Of a stretch of 64,000 nucleotides of DNA, positions 46,225-56,012 are shown piece by piece. The DNA is taken from the NCBI RefSeq assembly GCF_040954645.1, contig NC_092803.1:67676427-67740426 (forward strand). Reading direction: 5' to 3'. Below the pieces are notes generated by a model that made no database searches, was not told the DNA's origin, and saw only the letters and a list, made by a program, of their open reading frames with translations. Both the position numbers and the translations under genes were made by a program. Source of the stretch: Diabrotica undecimpunctata (lineage: Eukaryota > Arthropoda > Insecta > Coleoptera > Chrysomelidae). How positions within the stretch are numbered: position 1 is the stretch's first letter; each line of letters opens with the position of its first letter.

Positions 46225-47640
46225 CAGATAGTAAAGTGATGACTATCTTAAATATGGCTTTACAGAGCTTTTGGATAAGCCAGATTGCGTTATTTCTGGA
46301 GAAGATTTGTCAAAAGAAAGTATGAAGCTCTTGAAACTACTTTGGCATTTAAATAGCAAACATCCAGAAAAAAAGAGAAGACTGTAGAATTATTTGAAAG
46401 AAAGCTAAGATCTCTTATCACATCGACAATCAAAGCAATTTTTTCATCACCAACCACTACAAATGAAAAATCATAACTAGCAAGATATAGAGTTTCATAT
46501 TAAATTGGAAAAACTAGTAAGTCTCATAAAATTGATAATTGACAGAAGATTTTCTAGAAGAATATATTGAAAACATCAAAAATTGTACATACTTCGCTCT
46601 ACAGATGGATGAATCCACAGATATTACGATCTGTGTCCAGTTTATAAAATTCATACATCGGAAAAATGGCATCACAGAAAATATTTTATTTTGGTCTTCA
46701 CTGGAAATAGCTACTACCGAAAAGTGTTTATTTGAAACTTTTATTCAAAGAAATTATAAATACCCTGTTAGAATATTTCGAAAGAAAAGTACTAAGGCGA
46801 ATCTATGAAGCCGTGAATGACAATGGAGTGTGGAGAAGACGATACAACTTCGAACTTTATAGAATATACCAGGAACCTGATATTGTAAAACATATTAAGA
46901 TAGGATGTCTGAGAGGAACAAAATGACCCAGCTACAAAAGGCTTGATAGACCCATTGGTCAGAGAAGAGGAAGACCCAGAACAATGTTCCTTGATAACAT
47001 CGATGAACAGATGAGAAATATGGGAATACATGCTTGGCAGAGAAAAGCGATGAATAGTGACGACTGGACAGAAGTTCTTGAGGAGGCTAGGACCTACGCA
47101 TGGTTGTAAAGCCAGAATGATGATGATGACTTATAACTACATGTACCGATGAGACAAAGATTATGATAGGACATCGATCTGGTCTTGTTGTTAAATTGCA
47201 AGAAGTAATGCCAAATCCTAAAGGGCTACTCTGTTTTTTTTTTAATCTAGAAGCTTTTTCCTCAAAATCTTTACCTTCCGAAATAGATTATGTTTTAAAA
47301 GGGTTCGCATTTCAAAGGATAACGTCTTGAAAATATTTTTTCAGTTAAAAGAAGAACTTTTGATGTATGTATGTGAAAGATGGTAATTCGGAATATGAAG
47401 ATTTATTTTCAAATTCCCTTTGGCTTCTTAGGCTAGCTTTCCTTGTCAATTTATTCGAACGCCTAAATATTCTGAATAGTGACTTGCAAGGCCGTGATAT
47501 TACTTTAATCACCGCTACGGATAAAGTTAACGGATTTATAAAAAAAAATAATTATGGGAGATTTCAATTTGAAGAAAGGATGTTGATTCGTTCCCGTGCG
47601 TTCAACAACGTATGAAAGAATTAGTAAATTATAATAATAG
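46225..47640 (+). pseudogene. ZBED5-like hAT transposase relic, interrupted by a LINE tail
   Basis: Reads in order: YLKYGFTELLDKPDCVISGE and SKESMKLLKLLWHLNSKHPE (BED-like region with C and H ligands, about 46240-46370), KTVEFFERKLRS, then 46539-46740 FALQMDESTDITICVQFIKF (the DESTD catalytic block of the hAT RNase H fold), and, after a 370-bp LINE insert, 47130-47240 CTDETKIMIGHRSGLV-like (CTDGAPAM region) and 47367-47615 LFERLNILNSDLQGRDI. This is the order in ZBED5/GTF2IRD2-type hAT proteins. Stops and shifts at about 46475, 46530 and 47380 make it dead. Confidence 0.75.
46745..47130 (+). mobile_element. LINE 3' tail inserted in the hAT relic
   Basis: Starts about VLRRIYEAVNDNGVWRRRYN (46790), then FELYRIYQEPDIVKHIKIG, GQRRGRPRTMFLDNIDEQ and MNSDDWTEVLEEARTYAW, the C terminus of RTE-like insect LINEs, followed by a stop and the (ATG)n tail atgatgatgatga at 47117-47130. 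5'-truncated; only the post-thumb region is present. It splits the hAT frame between the DESTD block and the CTD block. Confidence 0.8.
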
Positions 47641-47777
47641 GATAAATTTTTAACAAGTTTTGACAGGTATGCAAGCTACTTTGGACAATATAAAACAACA
47701 GTCTTGTGAATATTTGGATCACGCACGAGAAAGGAATAGTGAGAGATAATCACTTGTGTCAAATATAAAAGATACAA

Positions 47778-47877
47778 GTCCAACCATTACCGACACCGAG
47801 AGTCAATCAAGATAAATAAAGGATATATAGCAGTATTTGTATGCCTAGCCACAAGAGCTGTACACCTCGAAGCAGTA
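47778..47877 (+). pseudogene. Older BEL/Pao integrase relic, left part
   Basis: Plus strand reads QPLPTPRVNQ, then NKGYIAVFVCLATRAVHLEAV, the strand-helix segment that follows the first catalytic Asp in BEL/Pao integrases (the D-x-A-G-P block itself seems deleted). The frame is broken exactly at the left end of the younger BEL element and resumes at 53871. Confidence 0.8.
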
Positions 47878-48183
47878 TGTCGAGTAAATACTTAACGTTT
47901 ATTTTAAAAATCCCCTTGTAATCATCGTATCTTCTCTCCGGCTGAGGGCTGGTGAAAGCAATTAAATTTTATGACTTTCGTCTGGGAATGTATCGTAATA
48001 TTAATAGTTAGGGTTAGTTAGTCGAATTTGTATCACCGAAGGAAACTGAATTAAATAAAACTTTTAAAGTCTCATTTGTGTATATTAATACAAAAGTAAT
48101 TTTGTAATAGAAATTTAATTTTGTATTTTTTCGAACCAGGAGTCTCTTGCGAAAATTAATCTTAGGACATTTCTAACGTAATA
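47878..48183 (+). repeat. 5' LTR of the BEL/Pao element
   Basis: Starts TGTCGAGTAAATAC and ends TAACGTAATA. Homologous to 53573-53870 with substitutions and small indels (for example an extra atattaata near 48000). The end is TA rather than the canonical CA. Confidence 0.92.
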
Positions 48184-48205
48184 TTTGGCGACCGTGACAG
48201 GACTT
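48184..48205 (+). other. Primer-binding site region
   Basis: TTTGGCGACCGTGACAGGAC follows the 5' LTR directly, the position and look of a tRNA primer-binding site. The tRNA was not identified. Confidence 0.6.
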
Positions 48206-48323
48206 ATATACAGGTGTGCTTAAAAGTTAGTTATATTGGCTTATTTTAGTGCAAACTTTTTTCCGGCGAATAATTTTGTTTTTGTCGTGAGGCTCGGCTA
48301 AAGTTAACCTTTTTAAGCGAAAA

Positions 48324-49762
48324 ATGGAATCAGGTAAAAAACGCAGAACGGTTCTCCGTAGTGCATTTACGAAAGTTGCTACTGTTTTGGACAATTTGTT
48401 AGCTGATCTGGTGGACATTCGACCCTAGCAGAAAATTAGCGTACAGTGGGAACTTTTACAAGTAAAGTACAATGGGCTTTGTGAAGTGGAAAGTGCAGTA
48501 CTTGAAAGTATATTGGAAGAAGCTTCCGAAGAAGAATTAATCAGTGAGATGGAGGCAAAAGATACATATAGTGCAAGGTACTATGAACTTAAGTACAAAT
48601 ATGATGACCGACCAGGTTCAGTAAGTTCAGAGTCATCAAGTATAGAAGGTAAGCGCAAATTTAAATTACCCCTCCAATCGAGTTCAAGAAATTTAATGGA
48701 GACTTGAAAGATTGGCTTCCTTTTTGGTCACAGTTCAAAGTAGTGCATGACGATCCATCAATTAATTTGACTGATAAGATAGCTTATTTGAGACAAGCCA
48801 CTGTAGAGTCTAGTAAGGCCAGACGATTAGTGGAGAGTTTTCCTGCAGTCGCCGACAATTACTCAAAAATTATTCACAGTTTGCAGTCTAAATTTGGCAG
48901 AGAGGATCTCCAGATTGAAGTTTATATTAGAGAGCTCTTAAAATTAATTTTGAGTCGAGTTTATAGTAGTTCTTGTAATATGTCTGCTCTTTATGATATG
49001 ATTAAAAGTCAACTTCGTTCACTTGAGACCTTAGGCATAACTGCTGACAAGTATGCGGCGATATTGTATCCTCTTATTGAGTAATGTTTGCCAGAAGATA
49101 TGATTCGAGTATGGCATAGATCTTTACATTTTTGAAGGCCTTATGTTTCCGTGTCCATGGAAAATATCGCAGAAACCGCAGAAGTTACAACTCTAGAAAA
49201 AAGATTAAGTGGGCTAATGAGCTTCTTACAGAGTGAAGTTCAAAATAAACAAAAATTTGAGTTAGCAACGGAAGGTTTTGGTTTACCGACTGAAAATAAA
49301 TATAAATTCAATGGCCTCGTTGCCAAGAAAAATATAAAATTACCTAAGCAAGGAACTGATCAGTTCTTAGTGACCGCTGCTGGGTTGGTAAATTATGAGG
49401 TTTACAGGTGTGTATTTTGTGAGAGGCAGCATGACAGTACAAATTGTTTTAAAGCACAAAAATTTACTATGGAGCAGAAACGTTGAACATTGTCAGAAAA
49501 GAAAGCCTGTTTTCGATGTCTGAAAGTAGGACATTCATTTAAAAAGTGTAGAGGACGTTTGAACTGTATATTACGTTGTAAATCACATGTTGTTTTGATG
49601 TGCCCTAATTTGCCTTTTAATAAAATTGATACATCGACCTCAAGTACTACCCGTTCGGAAAAAAATATAACTGAGAATCAGACGCTTGCTAATTTGAATA
49701 ATACACAGGTTTTTTTACAAACTCTGCGAATAAACATAAGAAGTGCACATGGTACTAAATAA
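48324..49762 (+). pseudogene. BEL/Pao Gag (DUF1759-like with CCHC knuckles)
   Basis: ATG at 48324 opens a frame with an amber stop at 48426 that continues in the same frame (EVESAVLESILEEASEEE) to about 48700. A +1-type shift in a CCCC run near 48670 moves to the next frame: PIEFKKFNGDLKDWLPFWSQ, the DUF1759 capsid signature, through about 49080. Stops at 49082 and near 49133 interrupt it. 49400-49480 has CVFCERQHDSTNC; after a TGA at 49484 a knuckle CFRCLKVGHSFKKC (C-x2-C-x4-H-x4-C) appears at about 49505-49550. These bind the RNA genome in Gag. Dead by stops. Confidence 0.85.
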
Positions 49763-50466
49763 GTAAGAGCACTTATTGACACTGGATCGCAGAGGACATG
49801 TATTTTAAAAGTAGCGCGCAAGAAATAGGTTTTTCTGCTAAGGGAATGGAAAAGATTGTACATGCATTATTTGGCGGTAGAAGCACTTCTGAACAACGAC
49901 ATAAATTGTACGAGGTAACTGCGTGTAAAGGAACCTACGCTTGTTCATTTGATGCCCTAGATCAACCAAAAATTTGTGCAGATGTCTCTTCTATTTATGA
50001 CGGCCCTTGGATTGAGGAACTCAGTGACATGAATATTTCACTCAGCGATGTCGGAAAGACAGCACCAATTGAGATTTTGATTGGAGCTGATCTTGTAGGC
50101 AAATTGTATACAGGGAGGAAATATCAGTTACAGTGTGGTCTTGTAGCAGTTGAAACTTTGTTAGGTTGGACTCTTATGGGCAAGGTGCCGGCAGTTGCTT
50201 CTAAATTTAGTACAAGTGTGATTACATTTTCGTTGTTTGTTAATAACTCTTCTATAGCGAAACTCTGGGAGCTTGATGTTATTGGGATAACCGACCCTGT
50301 AGAAAAAATGACACGAGAGGTGGCGACCAAAGAGGCTAAGAATTTTTTCTATGAGACTGTACGACGTGACAGCGAAGGCAGGTATGAAGTTATGTTACCT
50401 TGGTTGAACGAGCATTTTTTAATTTCAGATAATTTAGTTGTCGCTAGGAGGTTAGATAATACTTGA
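49763..50466 (+). pseudogene. BEL/Pao aspartic protease and linker
   Basis: VRALIDTGSQRTCIL at 49763-49807 carries the D-T-G active-site triad of a retropepsin. It follows Gag in frame after TAA at 49760. A frameshift at about 49800 leads to the longer frame with VARKK/SSAQEIGFSAKGME, ending in PIEILIGADLVGKLYTG (the second conserved protease loop, I-L-I-G-A-D) and an LGWTLMGKV block that precedes RT in BEL/Pao. Ends at TGA 50464-50466, in frame with RT. Confidence 0.85.
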
Positions 50467-50472
50467 AATAAG

Positions 50473-52017
50473 TTGAAAGGGCCTAATTTGTTTGAATCGT
50501 ATAACTTTATATTCAATGAGTGGTTGAACGAGGGTGTGAGTGAAATACTGAATAATCCCGCACAGAATAATTGCGTGCAATATTTACCTCACAGGCCCGT
50601 TATTAAAAATAATAGTGAAACCACAAAAATTAGGCCAGTCTTTGCCGCATCATCTTATAAACAGGGTTGTCCTTCTTTAAATCAGTGTTTGGGGGTGGAG
50701 ACTAATCTTATTGAACTTATTCCTTCTGTTCTATTACGATTCAGACAACAAAAGGCAGGAGTTGTGTCGGATATTCGAAAGGCATATCTTCAAATTTCTA
50801 TACATTCAAAGGACACATATTTTTTTAGGTTTCTATGGGTGAACGATGAAGGAAAGGAATTTGTATTGCGACACAAGAGGGTTGTTTTTGGAGTCAATTG
50901 TAGTCCATTACTTTTGGGTGCCACTATAGAGTTTCACTTAACAAAGGTGCTGGAGAAATATTGTAATGATAATCGGAATTCTAAAAACAGAATTGAAAAG
51001 CTTATGACTGGGTTTTATGTGGATAACTGTGTGACCAGTGTTACTGATGGAAATGAGTTGAGAGTGTTTGTATCAGAGGCAACCGCCCCCCTTAGGGAGG
51101 AAGCTAAGATGAACTTAAGAGGGTGCGAGGCCTCTGGTAATACAAAAACAGTTGTCCCTGTTCTTGGTCTTCTCTGGGAAATCAATAGTGAAAGTTTTCA
51201 AGGAATGGAATTGAAACGTTCCATAACTAAGAGACTGGTTCTTTCCACAGCTCAGAGTATATTTGACCCTGTTGGTTTTACCTGTTCAGTATCCCTATTC
51301 CCCAAACTGTTGCTACAGAAACTTTGGGAGAAGTGCCTGGGATGGGATGCTCCAGTCGAGAATGATATGGCTGAAGAATTTTGTAATTGGGTTACTCATC
51401 TTCCTGAACTGTCGAGTATTGAGATTCCACGCTGGATTCAGGCTGGACCCATGGAAGCTGACTATTGGAGCTTGCACATATTTTCAGATGCAAGTAAAAA
51501 AGCAGCAGCTAAGAGTCGTGTGGCCCCGTTGAAGATTTCTATACCCAGATTGGAACTGTTGGCAGTTGCTATTGGTGTTAGACTTTATCAGTCAGTAAAA
51601 AGACAATTTTCTCAATAAGTTGAGTCTTATTATTGGAGTGATTCCACTACTGTTCTTTCTTTAATTCAACGTAAGGATGACTGGTTTGTTTTTGTTTTTA
51701 ATAGAGTTCAAGAGATTAGAAATTTAGTCAATCCTGAGTGTTGAAAATATATATCTGGTTCTCTCAATCCTGCCGATCTTCCATCAAGAGGCTGTGGTGT
51801 TCGGCAATTGTTCGACTTTCGATGGTGGGAGGGCCCGGAATGGTTATACAGAAAAGAAAATGATTGGCCACAACAAAAATTATAAGTTGATGAAGAAGAA
51901 GTCTGTACCGAGAAAAAGAAAAATGCCAGTTCGTCACTTTTGAATATGACGTCTGACGATTGGCATCTGCATTACTTTTCTCAGTACATAAATATTTTCT
52001 CAGTACATAACTTTTAA
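50473..52017 (+). pseudogene. BEL/Pao reverse transcriptase and RNase H
   Basis: RT motifs: RPVFAASSYKQGCPSLNQ (finger), GVVSDIRKAYLQISI (motif A, catalytic Asp), RVVFGVNCSPLLLG (motif B), FYVDNCVTSV (motif C; YVDN in place of YVDD), VPVLGLLWE (E), STAQSIFDPVGF (BEL/Pao-specific connection). RNase H: LHIFSDASKKA (first Asp), SIPRLELLAVAIG (Glu), then after TAA at 51616 [14 protein letters not shown] (Asp) and SGSLNPADLPSRG (the final N-PAD). A deletion between SDASKKA and AAKSRV removes ~20 codons. Stops at 51616, about 51743 and 51883. Confidence 0.9.
51976..52010 (+). repeat. Short tandem duplication causing a frameshift
   Basis: TTTTCTCAGTACATAA occurs at 51976-51991 and 51995-52010 (period 19). 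The duplication of 19 bp puts the following integrase frame (52020 on) out of phase with RT-RNase H. Confidence 0.8.
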
Positions 52018-52019
52018 GA

Positions 52020-53391
52020 ATGATAGCTTGGGCACTACGATTTTGTTATAATTCAAGAAATTCACACGAAAAACGTACAGGTGAATTGGTCGCTGATGAA
52101 ATCGATAAAACCGAAATATTTGTATTGAAGCTAGTGCAGAACGAAGCGTTCGGTTTAGATACGAAACAAATTTCCTCGCTAAACACGTTTGTCGATAAAT
52201 TTGGACTTATACGTTTAAAAACTCGCGTTACTGAGAGACTTGACACGGAAGATTTTCGTCTGCCTATCTTACTTCCGGGTGAACACTTTATAGTGCATAA
52301 GTTAATTTTGAGCCTACACAAAAGCTCTTGTCATATAGGCACACAAGGACTACTTAGTTTGCTTCGCGAAAAATATTGGACTTTCGGGGGTAGACGGATT
52401 GTGCGGTCCATTTTAAAAGAATGTGGTGTGTGCAAGAGACAAGAAGAGAAATCGTTCGAAGTACAAATGCCTCCGTTGCCGGCTGATAGAGTTCGGGATA
52501 CTACAGCTTTTGAAATTTCCGGAGCGGACTTAGCGGGACCTCTTTACTTGAAATCGGGCGAGAAAGCATGGATTTGCTTGTTTACTTGTGGCGTTTATCG
52601 TGCAGTTTATCTGGAACTCGTTACCTCGTTGTCAACAAATGCCTTTATTCAATCTTTTCGTCGCTTTGTTGCAAGGCGAGGACGACCGAGAATAGTTTAT
52701 AGTGACAATGGGATTCGAGATTGCGTTTAAGCAATTGTACTGGAATAATATCGCGGAATATAGTTCTACAAAACGTATTAAGTGGCGTTTCAAGCTCCCT
52801 ACAGCTGCATGGTGGGGTGGATTTTGGGAGCGATTAGTAGGTATTGTGAAAGGGCTTTTGCGAAAAGTTTTAGGTCGAGCCTCTCTCAATTATGAAGACT
52901 TATTGACATTATTGTGTATATGTGTGTGATTGTTTTTAAAGGAACAAGTCAGTTACGAGTTGCCGGAATGTGATTTGCTAGAGCAGAATTCTCTCACACG
53001 CAAAATACGGCGTTTACAAGAGTTGAGAAATCATTTGCGAAAAAGATTTCGTGCTGAATATCTGGCTCAACTGAAAGCAGAAATGAAGAAGCTGAAGGTA
53101 TTTAAAGTGTCTATCGAGGATGTCGTTTTAGTCGGCAATGACAACATCAAGCGTCTTCAGTGACCTTTAGGAAAAGTTATTGAAATTATACCTCGTAGGG
53201 ATGCCCAGGTAAGGTTGATTCGTCTTGCGACTGCACAAGGGCAACTTCTGAGACCATTAAAAAGGCTTTACCGGGTGGAGATCGTCGATACAGTTACTAC
53301 TGGCGAGAATGTCCAAGGTAATACTCTACCCTGTGAGTCAGACGGTTCCAGAGAGGTTACCCCAAGAGAACGTTGGTCGACTCCAGTTTGA
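52020..53391 (+). pseudogene. BEL/Pao integrase with C-terminal DUF5641-like region
   Basis: Zinc-binding H-x-H-C-C: HKSSCHIGTQG then ECGVCKRQ (52315-52440). Catalytic D: ISGADLAGPLYL (52530); second D: IVYSDNG (52690-52712), where a ~6-codon loss and shift occur; E: AAWWGGFWERLVGIVKG (52805-52860). A stop at 52927 and loss of ~25 codons (the NSRPL region) follow, then EQVSYELPECDLL, VEDVVLVGNDNIKRL-like (53115-53160), and after TGA at 53161 GKVIEIIPRRDAQVRLIRL, the DUF5641-type tail. Integrase joins the cDNA to host DNA. Confidence 0.88.
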
Positions 53392-53572
53392 GGAAGAACC
53401 AAGTGAAAAAAGTGCGGTAGTGATAAAAAGCAGAGTACCCGACTTAAATGAAAGATATACGCGTTGTGGCCGGGTGGTGAAAACTACTTTAAGATTTAAG
53501 TGATATTTTCATGACTTTTTCGTAACTCTGCATTTTTTTGGAAATTATGTCAAATTTCTCAAGGTAGGAGAA

Positions 53573-53870
53573 TGTCGAGTAAATACTTAACGTTTATTTT
53601 AAAAATCCTCTTGTAATCAGCGTATCGTCTCTCCTGCTGAGGCCTGGTGAAAGCAATTAAATTTTATGACTTTCGTCTGGGAATGTACCGTAGTTAGGGT
53701 TAGTTAGTCGAATTTGTATCACCGAAGGAAACTGAATTAAATAAAACTTTTAAAGTCACATTTGTGTATTTTAATAAAAAAGTAATTTTTGTAATATAAA
53801 TTTAATTTTGTATTTTTTCGAACCATGAGTCTCTTGAGAAAATTAATCGTAGGACATTTCTAACGTAATA
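53573..53870 (+). repeat. 3' LTR of the BEL/Pao element
   Basis: Starts TGTCGAGTAAATAC, ends TAACGTAATA, followed at once by the target duplication CAGTA. Eight bases shorter than the 5' LTR because of small indels. Confidence 0.92.
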
Positions 53871-54470
53871 CAGTAAGTAATTTGACAACAGATGCATTTG
53901 TAGCCGCATTTAATAAATAGATTTACTTTAAGAAGACGACAGTGCAGCCACTTATACAGTGCCAATGCAACAAATGTTATAGGGACAGCAAACCTGTTAT
54001 CCCAAGATAAGGAGAAACTGAATTCATGATTAATGGATACCTTTACAACATTAGGATCGCATTAGCACTTTCTACCAGTATAGCGTATGGGACACATTTA
54101 AAAGGATTATTATTAAGCGCTGTGAACATGATGGAATATCACTAGAAACGAATAATTGGGGATAGCGCATTTACCTATGAAAAGCTAAGAGCACAGTGCT
54201 ATATCAAATAGAAGCATGCATGAATTCTCGACCTTTATGCACTGATCCGGAAGATGCACAGAACATAATTACAATAAATCAGCACACTTTCTAATTGGGA
54301 GATAGTTAATTTCACAAAATGAGGAAGGGTTGGGCACATATGCGAATATGCCACAGCGGTGGAGGTAGTTAGAAAGGGTAAAGCGAGATTTTTGAAACAG
54401 TTGGAGACATAACTACTTGTCACATCTATAAGAGCGAAACACATTCCGGAGCCAAAGGTTTGACAAGATC
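53871..54470 (+). pseudogene. Older BEL/Pao integrase relic, right part
   Basis: Continues the frame left at 47877: VSNLTTDAFVAAFNK, RFTLRRRQCSHLYSANATN (second catalytic region; the usual YSDNGTNF is YSANATNV, so the Asp is lost), NLLSQDKEKL, a decayed WHF--P-APH-GGLWE region, and about 54205-54305 QIEACMNSRPLCTDPED and LGDS, the signature downstream of the catalytic Glu. A trace of the C-terminal helix (NYLSHL-ERN) follows. Much more decayed than the element inserted in it. Confidence 0.8.
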
Positions 54471-54599
54471 GTAACACTTCAAAAGGCAAACGGGAAAATC
54501 TATCATATACGCAAGTTAACACCAATTGTATATAAACTCCATTCACAAAAGACAACTAGAGCACATAATAGGTGAAAAAAATTCATTATTTATTTATGC

Positions 54600-55375
54600 A
54601 GTCGAAGCAGACTCTCAAATAATTAAGTACTAGACAAGTAAGCAGACAATTAAATGCTTCTCAACCAAAAGTTGAAAAGTATTAAGAAATAATAATTTAC
54701 ACTCTTATCACATCCAACAAGTACAAAGCTTGCATATAAGAGATGAAATCACACCAATTTCAAATAATGATCGCTTATTGCCTAGGACTCTATTTACTGA
54801 CGAAGCCCAGATGAAAATCCACCTTCGATTTGTAATACTCGTTCGCAGTATATATTTTCAGTGATTTTTTACTAATTTAGGAGTAATAAACAAGCAATTT
54901 ATAGGACCTCATTTCTTTAATGCACCGTTGGCAGGTGCTGTATACTTAGATTTCTTAAAAAATAAGTTGCCGAATCTACCAGCTAATGTATCTGCTCGAG
55001 GTATATACTTTATGCACGATGGAGCATCACCACATTTCTCAGTCGCTATTCGCGAACATCTTTTTGCATATTACGGAAATAGGTGGATAGAACATCATCA
55101 GCATATAGAACATATAAAACATAGACCATCAAGCATGGCTACCTAGATTACCTGATTTTAACCCTGTCGACTATTTCAAACGAGGTCGATTGAAAGAAAT
55201 GGTTTATCGAGAAAATATAAATACACGACAAGAACTAATTGACCAAATTATTAATTCTTACATTATTATAAATGATCCCTTAACTCTCAGGAGGCCAATA
55301 TCACATTTGATGGTCCGACAAAGGTCTATAGAAACAGGTGGATTTCATTTCGAAAATTTTGTATAAATCTCAACA
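54600..55375 (+). pseudogene. DDE transposase fragment (DUF4817/IS630-mariner type)
   Basis: Reads across shifts: LRNNNLHSYHIQQVQSLHIRD (helix-turn-helix to catalytic linker, about 54685-54750), RTLFTDEAQMKIH (first catalytic Asp, about 54790), then the 72-codon frame 54928-55146: FFNAPLAGAVYLDFLKNKLP, FMHDGASPHFSVAIREHL (the second Asp in the HDGA-PH block) and NRWI. After a stop at 55144 the frame continues weakly to about 55370. The third acidic residue (normally in the SPDLTPLDFF block) lies near 55160 as NPVDYF in a shifted frame. No ends found. Confidence 0.75.
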
Positions 55376-55430
55376 ATTTTACCTTTGGTTGTTAGACATC
55401 CTGTTCGTTTTATTTGTTTCTTAACCTCGT

Positions 55431-55594
55431 TAATGCCGTTATCGTTATCGTTATCGGCGAATTTACTAGAAGTCGGTCGACGGCTGAAACTGGTTTTTTT
55501 AACTGAGCGCCGAAATAACTAGAACAGAAAAGATATTAGCAATAAATATGTTTACAGTTTTGAGTCATATGACACGTCATTATTTATCGTAACA
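55431..55594 (-). repeat. Truncated 3' LTR of the gypsy element
   Basis: Matches 61471-61699 with the block between about 61484 and 61557 missing, and replaced by a short (ttatcg)n expansion (55438-55456). The part matching 61180-61470, including the outer terminus, is absent. About 164 of 520 bp remain. Confidence 0.85.
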
Positions 55595-56006
55595 TTGCCC
55601 CCCTCTTAAAAGATGGTTCCTCCTGGAACCTTGTCGGGACTGGAACTGGAACGGTATGCAGGTATCGGCAACTGGACCCTCTTTTACAACTTCCAGTTGT
55701 ATAAAAATGACATGGGACGGTTTTCTCTCCGCACCAGTAACTATGCGGATTGCAACGGACTAACACCTGGACTTCGGTGTCTTTAAAGATCTCCTCCACC
55801 ATACTTCGGATAACCCTCCAATCTAATTGGCGGCACTCTAACTTTGGCATGGCTAACTTATGCACGTCGGACTCTAGTACATGCTCTCTCAATTGAAGTA
55901 AGGCATCTCGGTAGGTAGGTTGGTCACGGGCAGTGTCTTTTGTTACCAGGTAGAAAAGGTAACGTGATGCTTCTTGGAGTTTTAAGGCTTTCCCAGGAGC
56001 TGGCAC
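55584..56006 (-). CDS. Extra 3' ORF of the gypsy element with a CCCH zinc finger
   Basis: An open frame of 140 codons in the same frame as integrase, separated only by TAA at 56013-56015. If it starts after that stop, the first Met is at 56006. N-terminal two thirds are mixed helix (EASRYLFYLVTKD, ALLQLREHVLESD, VIRSMVEEIFKD) without recognised domain. C-terminal part is VPCHFYTTGSCKRGSSCRYLH: C-x7-C-x5-C-x3-H, a canonical CCCH (RNA-binding) finger. It ends about 10 bp inside the LTR. Uninterrupted while most of pol is broken. Function unknown; RNA binding is inference. It may be a polyprotein extension or a separate ORF. Confidence 0.6.
   Translation of the reverse strand: MPAPGKALKLQEASRYLFYLVTKDTARDQPTYRDALLQLREHVLESDVHKLAMPKLECRQLDWRVIRSMVEEIFKDTEVQVLVRCNPHSYWCGEKTVPCHFYTTGSCKRGSSCRYLHTVPVPVPTRFQEEPSFKRGAMLR
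55595..55607 (-). other. Polypurine tract
   Basis: On the minus strand AAGAGGGGGGCAA abuts the LTR start TGTTACG, the usual plus-strand primer position. Confidence 0.8.
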
Positions 56007-56012
56007 TTGGCA

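Larger units (their letters stand above)
47878..53870 (+). mobile_element. BEL/Pao LTR retrotransposon, nearly full length, inactivated
   Basis: Bounded by LTRs 47878-48183 and 53573-53870 and flanked by the 5-bp duplication CAGTA (47873-47877 and 53871-53875). Internal region codes Gag (DUF1759-like, zinc knuckles), aspartic protease, RT, RNase H and integrase with a C-terminal DNA-binding part, in BEL/Pao order. At least six stops and several frameshifts are present. The two LTRs differ at roughly one base in twenty by eye, so it is not a recent insertion. It sits inside an older BEL/Pao integrase gene. Confidence 0.95.
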
